DNA of 64,000 nt from Arthrobacter sp. N199823 (GCF_002929705.1 NZ_PJIN01000001.1:685244-749243); one strand, 5' to 3'. Shown: positions 44,320 through 53,359, numbered from the stretch's first letter. Translations and numbers: made by a program. Notes: generated by a model not told the origin, from the letters alone.

Positions 44320-44985
44320 ATGAAACTGACCCCGGAAATCTTGGCCCAAATGGTCGACCACACGTTTTTGCAGTCCACAGGGACTCAGGCCGAGGCCGAG
44401 TCAGCCGCAGCAGACGCTGCGCGCCTAGGCGCCTACTCCGTGTGTGTCTCGCCGTCCATGCTGCCATTGGCGACTTCCACGTCCAAGATCGCTGCGGTGT
44501 GTGGCTTTCCGTCTGGCAAGCACCACAGCCAGATCAAGGCAGCGGAAGCTCAATTGGCAGTGCAAAATGGCGCGGATGAGATTGACATGGTCATTGATGT
44601 AGGAGCGGCCTTGGCCGGAAACTTCGACGCTGTCCAAAGCGACATTGCGGCAGTTCGTGCAGCCGCCCCCGCACCTAGCGTCCTGAAAGTGATCTTGGAG
44701 ACGGCAGCGCTCACTGATGAACAGATTGTTCGTTGCTGTGAGATTGCAGAGAGCTGCGGCGCTGATTTCGTCAAGACGTCCACGGGCTTCCATCCAGCCG
44801 GCGGCGCTAGCGTTCACGCCGTCGAGCTGATGGCCAAAACCGTGGGTGGGCGGCTAGGCGTCAAGGCATCGGGTGGTATTCGCGACTGGGCAACGGCCCA
44901 GGCCATGGTCGACGCCGGAGCCACGCGACTTGGGTTGTCTGGCACCGAGGCTGTCCTGAGCGGCAGTACTTCGGTGGGGTACTAA
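44320..44985 (+). CDS. deoC: Deoxyribose-phosphate aldolase
   Basis: Class I aldolase that splits 2-deoxyribose 5-phosphate into acetaldehyde and glyceraldehyde 3-phosphate. Schiff-base Lys152 in [10 protein letters not shown], Lys182 in [11 protein letters not shown], and [11 protein letters not shown]. The ATG at 44320 is 9 bases after AGAAGG; the ATG at 44311 is too close to it. 221 residues. It is last in the pentose operon, 54 bases after the fusion gene. Confidence 0.93.
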   Translation: MKLTPEILAQMVDHTFLQSTGTQAEAESAAADAARLGAYSVCVSPSMLPLATSTSKIAAVCGFPSGKHHSQIKAAEAQLAVQNGADEIDMVIDVGAALAGNFDAVQSDIAAVRAAAPAPSVLKVILETAALTDEQIVRCCEIAESCGADFVKTSTGFHPAGGASVHAVELMAKTVGGRLGVKASGGIRDWATAQAMVDAGATRLGLSGTEAVLSGSTSVGY

Positions 44986-45055
44986 TACCAAAATAGAGTT
45001 TTCGTTACTACCCGGGCCTCAAAATCTGCGCTAGTTGACCCGCACAGCCAAAGAA

Positions 45056-45095
45056 AAGAACCGCAGCCCCAACCTTGGTAGGGACTGCGGTTCTT
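45056..45095 (-). terminator. Terminator of the Bcr/CflA gene
   Basis: Stem AAGAACCGCAGyCCC: arms 45056-45070 and 45081-45095 with one mismatch. Read on the minus strand the 3' side continues TTCTTTTCTTTGG, so it suits the minus-strand gene. It may also stop transcripts from deoC. Confidence 0.8.
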
Positions 45096-45106
45096 GGCGT
45101 ACGGGT

Positions 45107-46327
45107 TCAGATCGACGGGACCATCCGCGGACGCACAATGAACCACAGTGCAGCCATGGCCAGCAGAATGCTGCCACCCATGACAATCGCCATGGGGGTG
45201 GCCGTGGTGACGCCCATGAAACCAACCACTGGGGTGATGAGGCCGGCGAAGCCAAAAGTTGCGGCACCGAGCAGTGAAGCCGCAGTTCCGGCTTGCTTGC
45301 CATTGCGTGCCAAGCCCAAGACCTGGACGGAGGGGAACATGAACCCGGTGGCGCAGATGAAGAACCACAACGGCACAATAACGCCCCACAGGCCAAGGCC
45401 TAGTTGGTCGCAAATAATCATGGCAGCAGCGGCGGCTACCTGCGCCACTGTGGCCCACGCAATGACCCACTGCGGGCCAGTGTGGCGCATGATCCTCGAA
45501 GCGACTTGAACGCCAACCACCACTCCGATGGAGTTCACGGCAAAAAGATACCCGTATTGCTGTGGCGTGAAACCAAAGGTGTTTTGGAAAAGGAATGTTG
45601 ACGCAGAGAGATACGTAAAGAGTGCCGCGAAGTTCAATCCGCCCACAAAGAGCGTGCCGACAAAGATTCTGTCGCTGAACACAGCCTTATAGCGGTCGGC
45701 GACACTCACGCCGTCGGACTTCCGCTTTTCAGGAGGCAGGGTCTCAATGATGAACACGGATGCTGCCACTACTACCAGAGCGCCGTACCCGGCCAAGAAC
45801 CAGAAGATGCCTGGCCAGTCCATGATGCCCAAGAGTTGGGAGCCAACCACGGGCGCCAAGATGGGGGCCATGCCGTTGACCAAGGCCATGCGGGAAAGCA
45901 TACGGACCAGCTGGTACCCGCCGAAGAGGTCCCGGACCATGGCCATTGCCACAACGCCGCCACCGGCGGCACCCACACCCTGCAGGACACGGAATACGCC
46001 CAGCATGGTGATATCAGTGGACATGGCGGCACCGATGGAGGCCAGCACATGCAGTGCTGTGGCCAGAATCAGTGGCATCCGGCGACCAAACTTGTCGCTG
46101 AAGGGTCCTACGACCAGCTGGCCAGCCGCGAAGCCGATGGTGGTTGCCGTCAGGGTCAGCTGAACAGCGGTGGCACTGACGGCGAACTCTTCGCCGATGA
46201 TGGGAAATGCGGGGAGATACAGGTCAATCGTGAACGGGCCAAGAGCGGTGAGCAGTCCCAGTACGAGAATATAGATCAGCTTTTGGCGGCGGGATAAGGA
46301 ATCGCCGGGGTGAACGGTGGTGGTCAA
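45107..46327 (-). CDS. Bcr/CflA-type MFS multidrug exporter
   Basis: Twelve-helix proton antiporter. Family marks: LLTALGPFTIDLYLPAFPIIGEEF in helix 1, GPFSDKFGRRMPLI in the loop after helix 2, and LQGVGAAGGGVVAMAMVRDLFGG in helix 4-5. The start is probably TTG at 46327, 9 bases after GAGG; a second TTG 15 bases further out is possible. 406 residues. Drug or metabolite specificity cannot be told. Confidence 0.9.
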   Translation of the reverse strand: MTTTVHPGDSLSRRQKLIYILVLGLLTALGPFTIDLYLPAFPIIGEEFAVSATAVQLTLTATTIGFAAGQLVVGPFSDKFGRRMPLILATALHVLASIGAAMSTDITMLGVFRVLQGVGAAGGGVVAMAMVRDLFGGYQLVRMLSRMALVNGMAPILAPVVGSQLLGIMDWPGIFWFLAGYGALVVVAASVFIIETLPPEKRKSDGVSVADRYKAVFSDRIFVGTLFVGGLNFAALFTYLSASTFLFQNTFGFTPQQYGYLFAVNSIGVVVGVQVASRIMRHTGPQWVIAWATVAQVAAAAAMIICDQLGLGLWGVIVPLWFFICATGFMFPSVQVLGLARNGKQAGTAASLLGAATFGFAGLITPVVGFMGVTTATPMAIVMGGSILLAMAALWFIVRPRMVPSI

Positions 46328-46649
46328 GTAAAGAATCCTCAAAAATGGGGGTGTTCGCGTTGCTTAGGTCTTGTGGTGAAAGAGTGCCACTTCCTGAATT
46401 ATGTAGTGCCCCTGTGAAACGGTGCAACTAGGGTCCAATTCGCATCAGGGCCACTCCCATGTGAGCAACTCAATGGGAAGCTTTCCTATTCCGCAGCGGT
46501 GCCACGGCAGGAGGGGGCCCACTGCAGGGGCGATGGATGGTAATTTTGACATTAAGGTAGTGCCACCGCGGTGGAGGTGCTACAAAGAATTCGGGTTCGT
46601 GCCGGTGTCTGCACCGTCAACACGGACCCTCACTACGGAGGCGGTCTCA
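46328..46649. other. Intergenic region between the MFS and holin-like genes
   Basis: 322 bases between divergent genes. An open frame continues through it from the holin-like gene, but its product is Arg- and Cys-rich and has no ribosome site. GTGCCAC appears at 46386 and 46560 among other short matches. No regulatory site can be named. Confidence 0.5.
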
Positions 46650-47489
46650 GTGACGGATGCTCACAAGGAGCTGCATATCGGGGCGGGCGAAAACCGAAGG
46701 GACAACGGTTCTGTGCTGCTTGATGCAGCCAAGACAGCAACACGGTTGCTGCCACGGCAAATCAACGATGAAATTGCATTAGCCAAGCTGGAGCTGGAAC
46801 ACAAAAAATCCAAGGTCAGCGGCGTGGCAATCTTTGCAGCCCTGGCCTTGGTATTTACTGTGTTACTAGTCATTGCCCTAGTAGTCGCCGCCATCGCTGG
46901 CCTGGCTACAGTGGTGCCGCTGTGGCTATCGGCACTAATTATTTGTGCAGCCCTGCTGGTGGTTGTGGGGATCAGCGGTCTCATTGGTTACAAGAAGTTC
47001 AAGTCCTTGCTGCCGCTGCTGCCCCAGCAGGCCTGGCGCGGGATTCGCCATGACATCGGCATAATTAAGGAAGGCCGGGACTTTGACCCGACCAGCCTGG
47101 ACCGGGTTGAACTGACCAAGGAACAGAAGAAGGCGGCCGCCGCAGAAGCCGATGCTGCCGCAGCCAAGGCCAAGGCTGAACGGGCTGCCAAGGAAGCCGA
47201 GCATGGCCCCAAGGCCAACGAAAACGAACTCTTGGCACGCACTGCGGCACGTCGCGAACACTTATTGGGCTTGCGTGAAGACCTGGTGTCCGAGGCTGAC
47301 GTGAAGAAGCAGGCCACGTATTTGATGGATTCCGCCAAAACGCGTGCACGGGAAACCATCAATCAGGCAGCCTCCGGTGCGGTAGGTCAGGCAGTGGAAA
47401 CGGCTAAGGAACGGTGGAAGCCTTTGACGGTTCTGGCCGTGTCGGCCACGGTATGTGGGCTCTTGCTGCGAAAGTTGTTGAAGAAATAA
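46650..47489 (+). CDS. Holin-like (Phage_holin_3_6 type) membrane protein with helical C-terminal region
   Basis: From the GTG at 46650 (GGAGG 8 bases upstream) the N-terminal 150 residues look like the Phage_holin_3_6 / holin superfamily III domain: LPRQINDEIALAKLELEHKKSK, then two adjacent helices (about 63-105) and a GYKKFKSL exit. The rest is highly charged and helical, with an Ala/Lys/Glu-rich coil at about 150-190. REHLLGLREDLVSE resembles DUF3618. A last helix and KLLKK tail end the protein. There is no phage context. Confidence 0.65.
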   Translation: MTDAHKELHIGAGENRRDNGSVLLDAAKTATRLLPRQINDEIALAKLELEHKKSKVSGVAIFAALALVFTVLLVIALVVAAIAGLATVVPLWLSALIICAALLVVVGISGLIGYKKFKSLLPLLPQQAWRGIRHDIGIIKEGRDFDPTSLDRVELTKEQKKAAAAEADAAAAKAKAERAAKEAEHGPKANENELLARTAARREHLLGLREDLVSEADVKKQATYLMDSAKTRARETINQAASGAVGQAVETAKERWKPLTVLAVSATVCGLLLRKLLKK

Positions 47490-47579
47490 TCTGCACCCAA
47501 AATAAGGCGATTCAGGGGACCGGCACTTCCGGAGCTGCTCAGGCAGCCCGCTGTGACGGCTCTGGGGGAGGTGACCGAA

Positions 47580-48230
47580 ATGGCTGAGCGTGCTGCCACG
47601 AACATTGACAAGTCCAATGCCATTGTCACGATTCCTAACATCATTACGGTGATCCGGTTCCTGGGCACGCCCTTGTTTGTGTGGTTGGTGCTGTCTAAGC
47701 AGGAGTACGGCTGGGGCGTCTTCGTCTTGGCCATGATGGGCTGTACCGACTGGATTGACGGTTACGTTGCCCGCAAGCTCAATCAAACGTCGCAGCTTGG
47801 CAGAATCATGGATCCGCTGGCGGATCGCGTGGCCCTCGTGGCGGTTACGATCACCTTGGTTCTGGCCGACATCCTGCCCTTGTGGCTCCTGCTGCTCTTG
47901 GTGATTCCCGACGTCGTGCTTCTGGCGGTAACGCTGTACTTCTTCCGCGGAGATGCTGATCTCAAGGTCACCATGTTGGGCAAGACCCGAACCGCCGCGC
48001 TGATGGTGGGCACGCCCATGTTGCTGCTGGCCAAGGCGTTGGATTCTGATTTCACGTTCGTGACGGCCTGGGTGATCCTTGTCGCAGGCATGGTCATGCA
48101 TGTGATTGCGTTCACTCAATACATGGTGGTAGTTCTGGCCAAGCACCGAGACCTGCATATGCCTGCCGGGTCTGATCAGGCTGGGTCTGCTAAATCAGGC
48201 CGTGGTGCTCCACAGCGAGGCAAGCCATGA
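47580..48230 (+). CDS. pgsA: CDP-alcohol phosphatidyltransferase (PgsA-like)
   Basis: Integral membrane enzyme of phospholipid synthesis. The CDP-alcohol motif DG(x)2AR(x)8G(x)3D(x)3D reads IDGYVARKLNQTSQLGRIMDPLADR. VTIPNIITVIRFLGTPLF is typical of phosphatidylglycerophosphate synthase. The ATG at 47580 has GGGGGAGG 8 bases upstream; a GTG 27 bases out is less likely. Its stop overlaps the next gene by 4 bases. Cardiolipin or phosphatidylinositol-phosphate synthase are alternatives. Confidence 0.85.
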   Translation: MAERAATNIDKSNAIVTIPNIITVIRFLGTPLFVWLVLSKQEYGWGVFVLAMMGCTDWIDGYVARKLNQTSQLGRIMDPLADRVALVAVTITLVLADILPLWLLLLLVIPDVVLLAVTLYFFRGDADLKVTMLGKTRTAALMVGTPMLLLAKALDSDFTFVTAWVILVAGMVMHVIAFTQYMVVVLAKHRDLHMPAGSDQAGSAKSGRGAPQRGKP

Positions 48231-49114
48231 TGTGGGTGGCGGTATTGTGCGCCGTGGCTGGGGCCTTCTTCCTGGCCTTCGGTGCACAACGCCAAGGCAG
48301 TGCAGTGAAGAACAATACTGGCGGACTGGCACTTGGTGGCTCCGGCTTCTTGCGCCTACTCACCAACCCGCGCTGGGTGTTGGGACTTGTCCTGCTGGGT
48401 GTTGGCATGGCTTTGAACGTGGTGGCCTTGACGCTCGGGACCTTGACAGTAGTGCAGCCTATCGGGGCGATCGCTCTGGTCATCACCACGATTGTAAATT
48501 CACGCGATGAGGGGATCAGGCTCAACCGCGCCACGGTGGTTTCCATCACAGCCTGTGTTGCCGGCAGTGCGCTGTTCGTCCTTCTGGCAGTCAACGCGGT
48601 CCGGGAAAGTACCCACGTGACGCCCTCTGAAGAACTGACGGTTGTGATGCTGCTGGCGGTGGTGGTCACCGTTTTTGGTGGCACTTTCATCATGTTCAAG
48701 CGCCGCCTGAAATCCTTTTTCTACATCGTTGGATCCGGCGTACTTTTTGGTTTTGTCGCCGTCTTGACGCGCATCATCTCCAAACAGATCTTTGATCCGA
48801 ATGGCTTATTTCTCCTCAATGTGCAGTGGTATTCAGTGATTGCCATTGCAGCGGCTGGGGGACTGGGCAGTTGGTTTGTACAAAGCGCCTACTCCAACGG
48901 CCCGCCTGATTTGGTGATCGCCGGGTTGACTGTCATTGACCCGATTGTGGGTATTGCCATTGGAATTGCCATTTTGGGTGAGCTTCGCGACGATGTGCCC
49001 GCCGTGCTGGCGATTGCCATGGCTGGGGCCGCTATCCTTGCTATCGTTGGGGTCATAGCGTTGTCAAGACACCACCCGGATGTGGTGAAGCGGCGTCGAG
49101 CTGCAAAGAAATAG
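48227..49114 (+). CDS. DMT-superfamily transporter
   Basis: Nine or ten hydrophobic segments in 295 residues, arranged as two half repeats. VALTLGTLTVVQPIGAIALVITTIVNSR and DPIVGIAIGIAILGELRDDVPAVLAIAMAGA are EamA-like pair segments. The ATG overlaps the pgsA stop (ATGA), so it is coupled to lipid synthesis. The substrate is unknown; NIPA-like magnesium transporters and EamA exporters share this look. Confidence 0.75.
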   Translation: MMWVAVLCAVAGAFFLAFGAQRQGSAVKNNTGGLALGGSGFLRLLTNPRWVLGLVLLGVGMALNVVALTLGTLTVVQPIGAIALVITTIVNSRDEGIRLNRATVVSITACVAGSALFVLLAVNAVRESTHVTPSEELTVVMLLAVVVTVFGGTFIMFKRRLKSFFYIVGSGVLFGFVAVLTRIISKQIFDPNGLFLLNVQWYSVIAIAAAGGLGSWFVQSAYSNGPPDLVIAGLTVIDPIVGIAIGIAILGELRDDVPAVLAIAMAGAAILAIVGVIALSRHHPDVVKRRRAAKK

Positions 49115-49171
49115 CAATGTAAACAAGGTCCAGCCCGTGGGCCAGTTATGAATCCACCAGGAGTTTTATCC

Positions 49172-50377
49172 GTGTCATCAACCACGAGTGATAGCGCCCA
49201 AAAGCCGCTAACCATTTTGATTGCGGCAGATACTTATCCGCCCCACATCAACGGGGCAGCACAGTTCTGCTTCCGCTTGGCGACAGGGATGAAGGCCCGT
49301 GGGCACAAGGTGCACGTGATGGCATGCCGCGCCGACAGTGGCCCCATGTTTAAGGAAGAGCGTTCCGAGGCAACCGTACACAGGCTCCGCTCGCGTTCGG
49401 TTCCCACTAACGAATACTTCCGAATTTGCCTGGGCTGGGAGATCAAGAAGGACATTGTGGCCCTCTTCGACGTCATCAAGCCTGATGTCGTGCATGTGCA
49501 AAGCCACTACATGATTGGCGGCCGCGTTGTATCCGAGGCGCAGCGCCGCGGCATCCGCATTGTGGCTACGAACCATTTTATGCCCGAGAACTTGAACCCG
49601 TTCCTGCCGTTCCCACAGTGGTTCAAGAACATCGTTGGCCGTGTCTCCTGGCGTGATATGGGCAAGGTCATGAGCAAGGCCGATGTCGTCACCACGCCCA
49701 CGCCCCTTGCCGCAAAGGCCATGCATGAACATGCATTCCTGCGTAAGGTTTTGCCGCTTTCCAACGGCATTGATTCGGGAAACTACGAGCTGGCTGAGGG
49801 CGAAGTAGCTCCACGCAACCCGTATCCGACAGTCGCCTTCGTGGGCCGTCTGGCGCAAGAGAAGCATATTGATGTGCTTATAGACGCGATTTCCAAGACA
49901 CCTGCTGACCTGAACCTGCACCTGGTGGTTGTGGGTGGCGGCGAGGTCAAGAACGCGCTCAAGGCCCAGGCCGAGAAGTTGGGGCTTACCTCACGGGTGA
50001 GCTTCACGGGTCTGATCAGCGATGAAGAATTGCGCGAGGTTTACCTCAAGGCAGATCTGTTCGTCATGCCGGGCACCGCAGAACTGCAGTCACTGGTCAC
50101 GTTGGAAGCCATGAGTGCTTCGACTCCTGTGGTCCTGGCTAACGCCATGGCTCTGCCGCACTTGGTTGAAGATGGTGTCAACGGCTACTTGTTCAAGCCA
50201 AACGATAGTGATGACCTGAAGGAAAAGATCACCACCATCATGCGTCTGTCACCTGAGGACCGTGCTGCGATGGGTGCGGCGAGTCACTCAATGGTGGCCC
50301 GCCATGGGCTGACCAAGACTCTGGACACCTTCGAGGACATTTATCGTGGCGGAAGCTACGAGGATCATGCGGTTTAG
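49172..50377 (+). CDS. GT4-family glycosyltransferase
   Basis: Retaining GT-B enzyme. The N-terminal acceptor lobe starts ILIAADTYPPHINGAAQFCFRLATGMKARGHKVHVM, typical of enzymes acting on lipid acceptors. The C-terminal donor lobe has VAFVGRLAQEKHIDVLIDAI and the E(x)7E-type block GTAELQSLVTLEAMSASTPVVLANAMALP. GTG at 49172 with AGGAG 8 bases upstream. Coming after pgsA it may glycosylate diacylglycerol or a phosphatidyl lipid. That role is inferred. Confidence 0.8.
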   Translation: MSSTTSDSAQKPLTILIAADTYPPHINGAAQFCFRLATGMKARGHKVHVMACRADSGPMFKEERSEATVHRLRSRSVPTNEYFRICLGWEIKKDIVALFDVIKPDVVHVQSHYMIGGRVVSEAQRRGIRIVATNHFMPENLNPFLPFPQWFKNIVGRVSWRDMGKVMSKADVVTTPTPLAAKAMHEHAFLRKVLPLSNGIDSGNYELAEGEVAPRNPYPTVAFVGRLAQEKHIDVLIDAISKTPADLNLHLVVVGGGEVKNALKAQAEKLGLTSRVSFTGLISDEELREVYLKADLFVMPGTAELQSLVTLEAMSASTPVVLANAMALPHLVEDGVNGYLFKPNDSDDLKEKITTIMRLSPEDRAAMGAASHSMVARHGLTKTLDTFEDIYRGGSYEDHAV

Positions 50378-50451
50378 CTCGTGATCCCCTAAGATCGTAG
50401 GAGTGCTTTTTCCTTCTACTGCAAAGTTGGCAAGGATGAGGTGCCCTGCAT

Positions 50452-50525
50452 GGGGCCATAGCTCAGCTGGTTAGAGCGCGGGACTCATAATCCTAAGGTC
50501 CTCGGTTCAAGTCCGAGTGGCCCTA
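50452..50525 (+). tRNA. tRNA with CAT anticodon (Met, or Ile2 with modified C34)
   Basis: Cloverleaf: acceptor GGGGCCA / TGGCCCT with G1-T72 as a wobble pair, D-arm GCTCAGCTGGTTAGAGC, anticodon stem-loop GGACTCATAATCC with CAT, T-arm CTCGGTTCAAGTCCGAG, discriminator A. CCA is not encoded. The acceptor has C5-G68 and C6-G67 but G4-C69, so the lysidine-synthetase rule gives no clear answer. Initiator-type features are absent. Confidence 0.9.
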
Positions 50526-50531
50526 CATGTA

Positions 50532-50571
50532 AAGTGCCCCTGAACTGCGGAAACGCAGTTCAGGGGCACTT
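50532..50571 (+). terminator. Terminator after the CAT tRNA
   Basis: Perfect 18-bp stem, arms 50532-50549 and 50554-50571, with loop GAAA, followed by TTGTTTTGG. It starts 6 bases after the tRNA. Confidence 0.92.
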
Positions 50572-50652
50572 TTGTTTTGGATGTTCAGGGGGTGAATCAC
50601 GTCCGACAACTTGGCTTCCGCGAATGCCGTTCCACCGTGGTTGACTCATCGC

Positions 50653-50874
50653 ATGACTATTCCAAAGACAAAAACTAAAGCCGCCAAGATGGCAGGTGAT
50701 GCCATCATCGGTTGGGGAACCATTGCAGCAATTATTGGATTCGTTCTTGCATTCGCCACCGCTGGGAGTGGCAGCGGGCTGGCCGCAACTCTGACGCTCA
50801 CCATTGGTGGACTCCTGATGGTCATCATCGGATACCTGAAACGCATATCGGAAGCCCTCAAAAACAGACCTTAA
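50653..50874 (+). CDS. Small membrane protein, function unknown
   Basis: 73 residues from the ATG at 50653: a Lys-rich head (TIPKTKTKAAKMAGDAI), two hydrophobic helices (GWGTIAAIIGFVLAFATAG and AATLTLTIGGLLMVIIGYL) and a basic tail. A TTG 42 bases out is the other start. No clear ribosome site. Composition argues for a real gene but homologs are not known to me. Confidence 0.45.
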   Translation: MTIPKTKTKAAKMAGDAIIGWGTIAAIIGFVLAFATAGSGSGLAATLTLTIGGLLMVIIGYLKRISEALKNRP

Positions 50875-51093
50875 CTGGATTGGTGCTTCCGCCGCAGGTC
50901 AAGATGCCCTTGGGGGATTCCAGGCCTGCGGCTTGACTATTTATAGTGATCGTTCGGGTAGGAGGCTCCGTAGCTACCTTGTCTTCGTGTTGCCTGCGCC
51001 ACACCTCTTGCTGTAAGTTACTGGTGAGTAACATATTTGGCTTTCGGCCGAACAGCTGATGGTTTAACAAAGAGTACAAGCGAAGGAATTTCC

Positions 51094-52284
51094 GTGCCCA
51101 AGGCTGCAGTAGATATTAACAACCTCCCCTATGCTGATGGCGACTTCTATGGATTTGAGCAGATGCTCTCCGAGAAAGAGCGCGCGCGTCTGCAGGAAAT
51201 CCGCGATTTCCTAGCCAAGGAAGTCAAGCCGATTGCCACGGATTGCTGGAACCGTGGCGAATTCCCGATGGAGATCATCCCCAAGCTGGCCGAGCTGGAC
51301 ATCATGAGCCCTGTCCACCGCCAGGGCTACTCGAACCTCTTCGCTGGACTTGCCCACGCGGAATTCACGCGCGCCGACGCCTCCATTGCCACGTTCATGG
51401 GTGTCCATGACGGGTTGTTCACCGGCTCCATTGAAGCGCTGGCATCCGAAGAGCAGAAGGCCGCGTGGCTACCGGATATTTACTCTCTGAAGAAGATTGG
51501 TGCGTTCGGACTGACTGAACCTCTTGGTGGCTCCGATGTAGCTGGTGGAACCCGAACCACCGCTGTGCGAGACGGCGATAACTGGATCCTCAACGGCGCC
51601 AAGCGCTGGATCGGCAATGCCACGTTCTCCGACTGGGTAGTTATTTACGCTCGCGACGTCGCGGATAACCAGGTCAAGGCCTTCATGGTGGACACCACGC
51701 TCAAGGGCTACAGCGCTACCAAGATTGAAAACAAGACTGCATTGCGTACCGTCCAGAACGCCGACATTGTGCTGGAGAACGTAGTGGTCCCGCACAGTCA
51801 CAAGCTGGCCGGTGGCAACAGCTTCCGTGACACCAACAAGGTTCTGAAGGTCACTCGCCTCGCTGTCGCGTGGCAGGCTGTGGGACAGCAGATGGCAGCC
51901 TTCGATGTCACCCGCCGCTATGCCATCGAACGCGAACAGTTTGGCCGACCCATCGCTTCCTTCCAGATGGTGCAGGATCAGCTGGTCAAAATGCTGGGCA
52001 ACACGGTTGCTTCCACCAGCATGATGGTCAGGCTGTCACAGCTGGAAGATCTTGGTCTGGCAAAGGACGAACAGTCTGCACTGGCCAAGGCGTTCACCAC
52101 GGCCAGGATGCGCGAGACGGTAGCCATGGGACGCAGCCTCTTCGGTGGCAACGGCATAGTCACGGACTACGAAATTGCCAAGATTTTCGCAGACTCCGAG
52201 GCCATCTACTCCTACGAAGGCACCTACGAGATCAACACCCTCGTTGCAGGACGCGCCATCACGGGAATCTCCGCCATCGTCTAG
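51094..52284 (+). CDS. Acyl-CoA dehydrogenase, glutaryl-CoA dehydrogenase-like
   Basis: FAD enzyme. From GTG at 51094 (AAGGAA 6 bases upstream) it has 396 residues. Acyl-CoA dehydrogenase blocks: FGLTEPLGGSDVAGGTRTTA, NGAKRWIGNATFSDWVVIYARD and ERLQFG-like EREQFGRPIASFQMVQDQLVKM. The catalytic Glu is in YSYEGTYEINTLVAGRAITG, at the glutaryl-CoA dehydrogenase position. A role in lysine or aromatic acid breakdown is possible. It stands alone. Confidence 0.82.
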   Translation: MPKAAVDINNLPYADGDFYGFEQMLSEKERARLQEIRDFLAKEVKPIATDCWNRGEFPMEIIPKLAELDIMSPVHRQGYSNLFAGLAHAEFTRADASIATFMGVHDGLFTGSIEALASEEQKAAWLPDIYSLKKIGAFGLTEPLGGSDVAGGTRTTAVRDGDNWILNGAKRWIGNATFSDWVVIYARDVADNQVKAFMVDTTLKGYSATKIENKTALRTVQNADIVLENVVVPHSHKLAGGNSFRDTNKVLKVTRLAVAWQAVGQQMAAFDVTRRYAIEREQFGRPIASFQMVQDQLVKMLGNTVASTSMMVRLSQLEDLGLAKDEQSALAKAFTTARMRETVAMGRSLFGGNGIVTDYEIAKIFADSEAIYSYEGTYEINTLVAGRAITGISAIV

Positions 52285-52314
52285 TCCCGCAACAACGCTT
52301 ATGCGAGAATCCCA

Positions 52315-52357
52315 AGACGAGTCTGGCGCCAGTGCACAACTGGCGCCAGACTCGTCT
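52315..52357. repeat. 19-bp perfect palindrome between convergent genes
   Basis: Arms AGACGAGTCTGGCGCCAGT (52315-52333) and its exact complement (52339-52357), loop GCACA. Further out, TATGCG at 52300 is inverted as CGCATA at 52367. The block GGCGCCAGACTCGT and the TATGCG ends link it to the array ahead of glyS at 22262. It may terminate both the acyl-CoA dehydrogenase and M23 genes. Confidence 0.85.
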
Positions 52358-52447
52358 GCAATCCAGCGCATAGGGAACCGCGTCGCTTGAGGCGCTTAGG
52401 AAGTTCGCGTTCACGGGCAGTCCGGAGAACGTCAGTCCATGGATCAT

Positions 52448-53014
52448 TCAGTCCACCAGCGACAGCAGCACCGATGGGCGCAGATCGAGGATGAACTGCA
52501 GGGGATTGAGGTAGTCATCCCCATCCCGCACGCCCCAGTGCAGACACGAGGGCGTCGCGGAACCGTCGCAATGCGTTGGCCCCTTCACCGTGCCAATCTG
52601 CTGCCCTCGAACCACCGTGTCGCCGGCTTTGAGCGGTGAAAGCACTGGCTCGAAGCTCAGCCGCAAACCATTGTCCACGGCGATGGTCAAGACTGCTCTA
52701 TTTACGACGACGCCGGAGAAGGCCACCACCCCGGATGTTGGCGCCAGCGCGGCGGCGCCCTGAGGAGCGGCCAAATCCACTCCCCGGTGCCCACTGAGCC
52801 AGGTCTCCTCCGGTGGGTCAAAAGCACGCGTCACCGCGGGTTTGCCCGCCAGTGGCCACCCCCAGGCGAGGGAAGCTGGGAGTGGAGCGGCCGACGTCGT
52901 ACGTGAAATAGTTGCGGCAGAAACCGCGGGGGAGACCAGAGCGGATCCAGGCGAAAAGATCAGGCCTAGCAGTGCTGAGAGAAGCAGTGAAAGCCGGCCG
53001 AAAGTGATGTTCAT
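52448..53014 (-). CDS. M23-family metallopeptidase-like cell-wall protein
   Basis: Exported (signal peptide about 1-33, [18 protein letters not shown]). The LytM-type domain spans 70-180. The zinc motif HxxxD is His76-Asp80 in [11 protein letters not shown], and the second zinc His is His159 in [10 protein letters not shown]; the usual catalytic first His of HxH is Cys157. Such CLHWG forms occur widely in actinobacteria, so activity is uncertain. It is divergent from rpsB. Confidence 0.8.
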   Translation of the reverse strand: MNITFGRLSLLLSALLGLIFSPGSALVSPAVSAATISRTTSAAPLPASLAWGWPLAGKPAVTRAFDPPEETWLSGHRGVDLAAPQGAAALAPTSGVVAFSGVVVNRAVLTIAVDNGLRLSFEPVLSPLKAGDTVVRGQQIGTVKGPTHCDGSATPSCLHWGVRDGDDYLNPLQFILDLRPSVLLSLVD

Positions 53015-53359
53015 CCATTTAGCCTGATCCCACAGTGGGGTAATCGCGAGAGGACAGCTGCCAAATGTGGGCAGTGGGCCGCAAAGTACAGGCTGTGGGG
53101 GACTGAGCTTGGTACGTCAGCGCGGGCCCACTGTAGTAACATTGACAGAGCAGTGTGCTATTTGTGCGCTGACTACGCGCACCCCACCCTGATGAGCATC
53201 CTAAGAGTGATCTTGGATCCTGCTGATGGATTGTGCCCATACGGTCCACCTCACGGTGGTTCATGGAATGCACGATGGGTGCCAGGAGCAAGGAACCAGT
53301 TCGGGAAACCGCTGGAACCAAGGCTAAATAACCGTAAATTATCAAAAAGGAGCGTCGGC
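53015..53359 (+). promoter_or_regulatory. rpsB upstream region
   Basis: 345 bases between the divergent M23 and rpsB starts. It must hold the rpsB promoter and leader. CCACCTCACGGTGG near 53245 is a small hairpin. CGCGCACCCCACC and repeated GGAACCA-type words were seen, but I could not fit a known ribosomal-protein leader. A long in-frame extension upstream of rpsB is non-coding. Confidence 0.5.

Noticed and set aside
46650-47489. Prophage remnant signalled by the holin-like gene
   Set aside because: There are no other phage genes nearby and such proteins are common in actinobacterial chromosomes.
53153-53359. 69-codon extension of rpsB
   Set aside because: S2 normally begins with VTMRQLL; the extension is composed of leader sequence.
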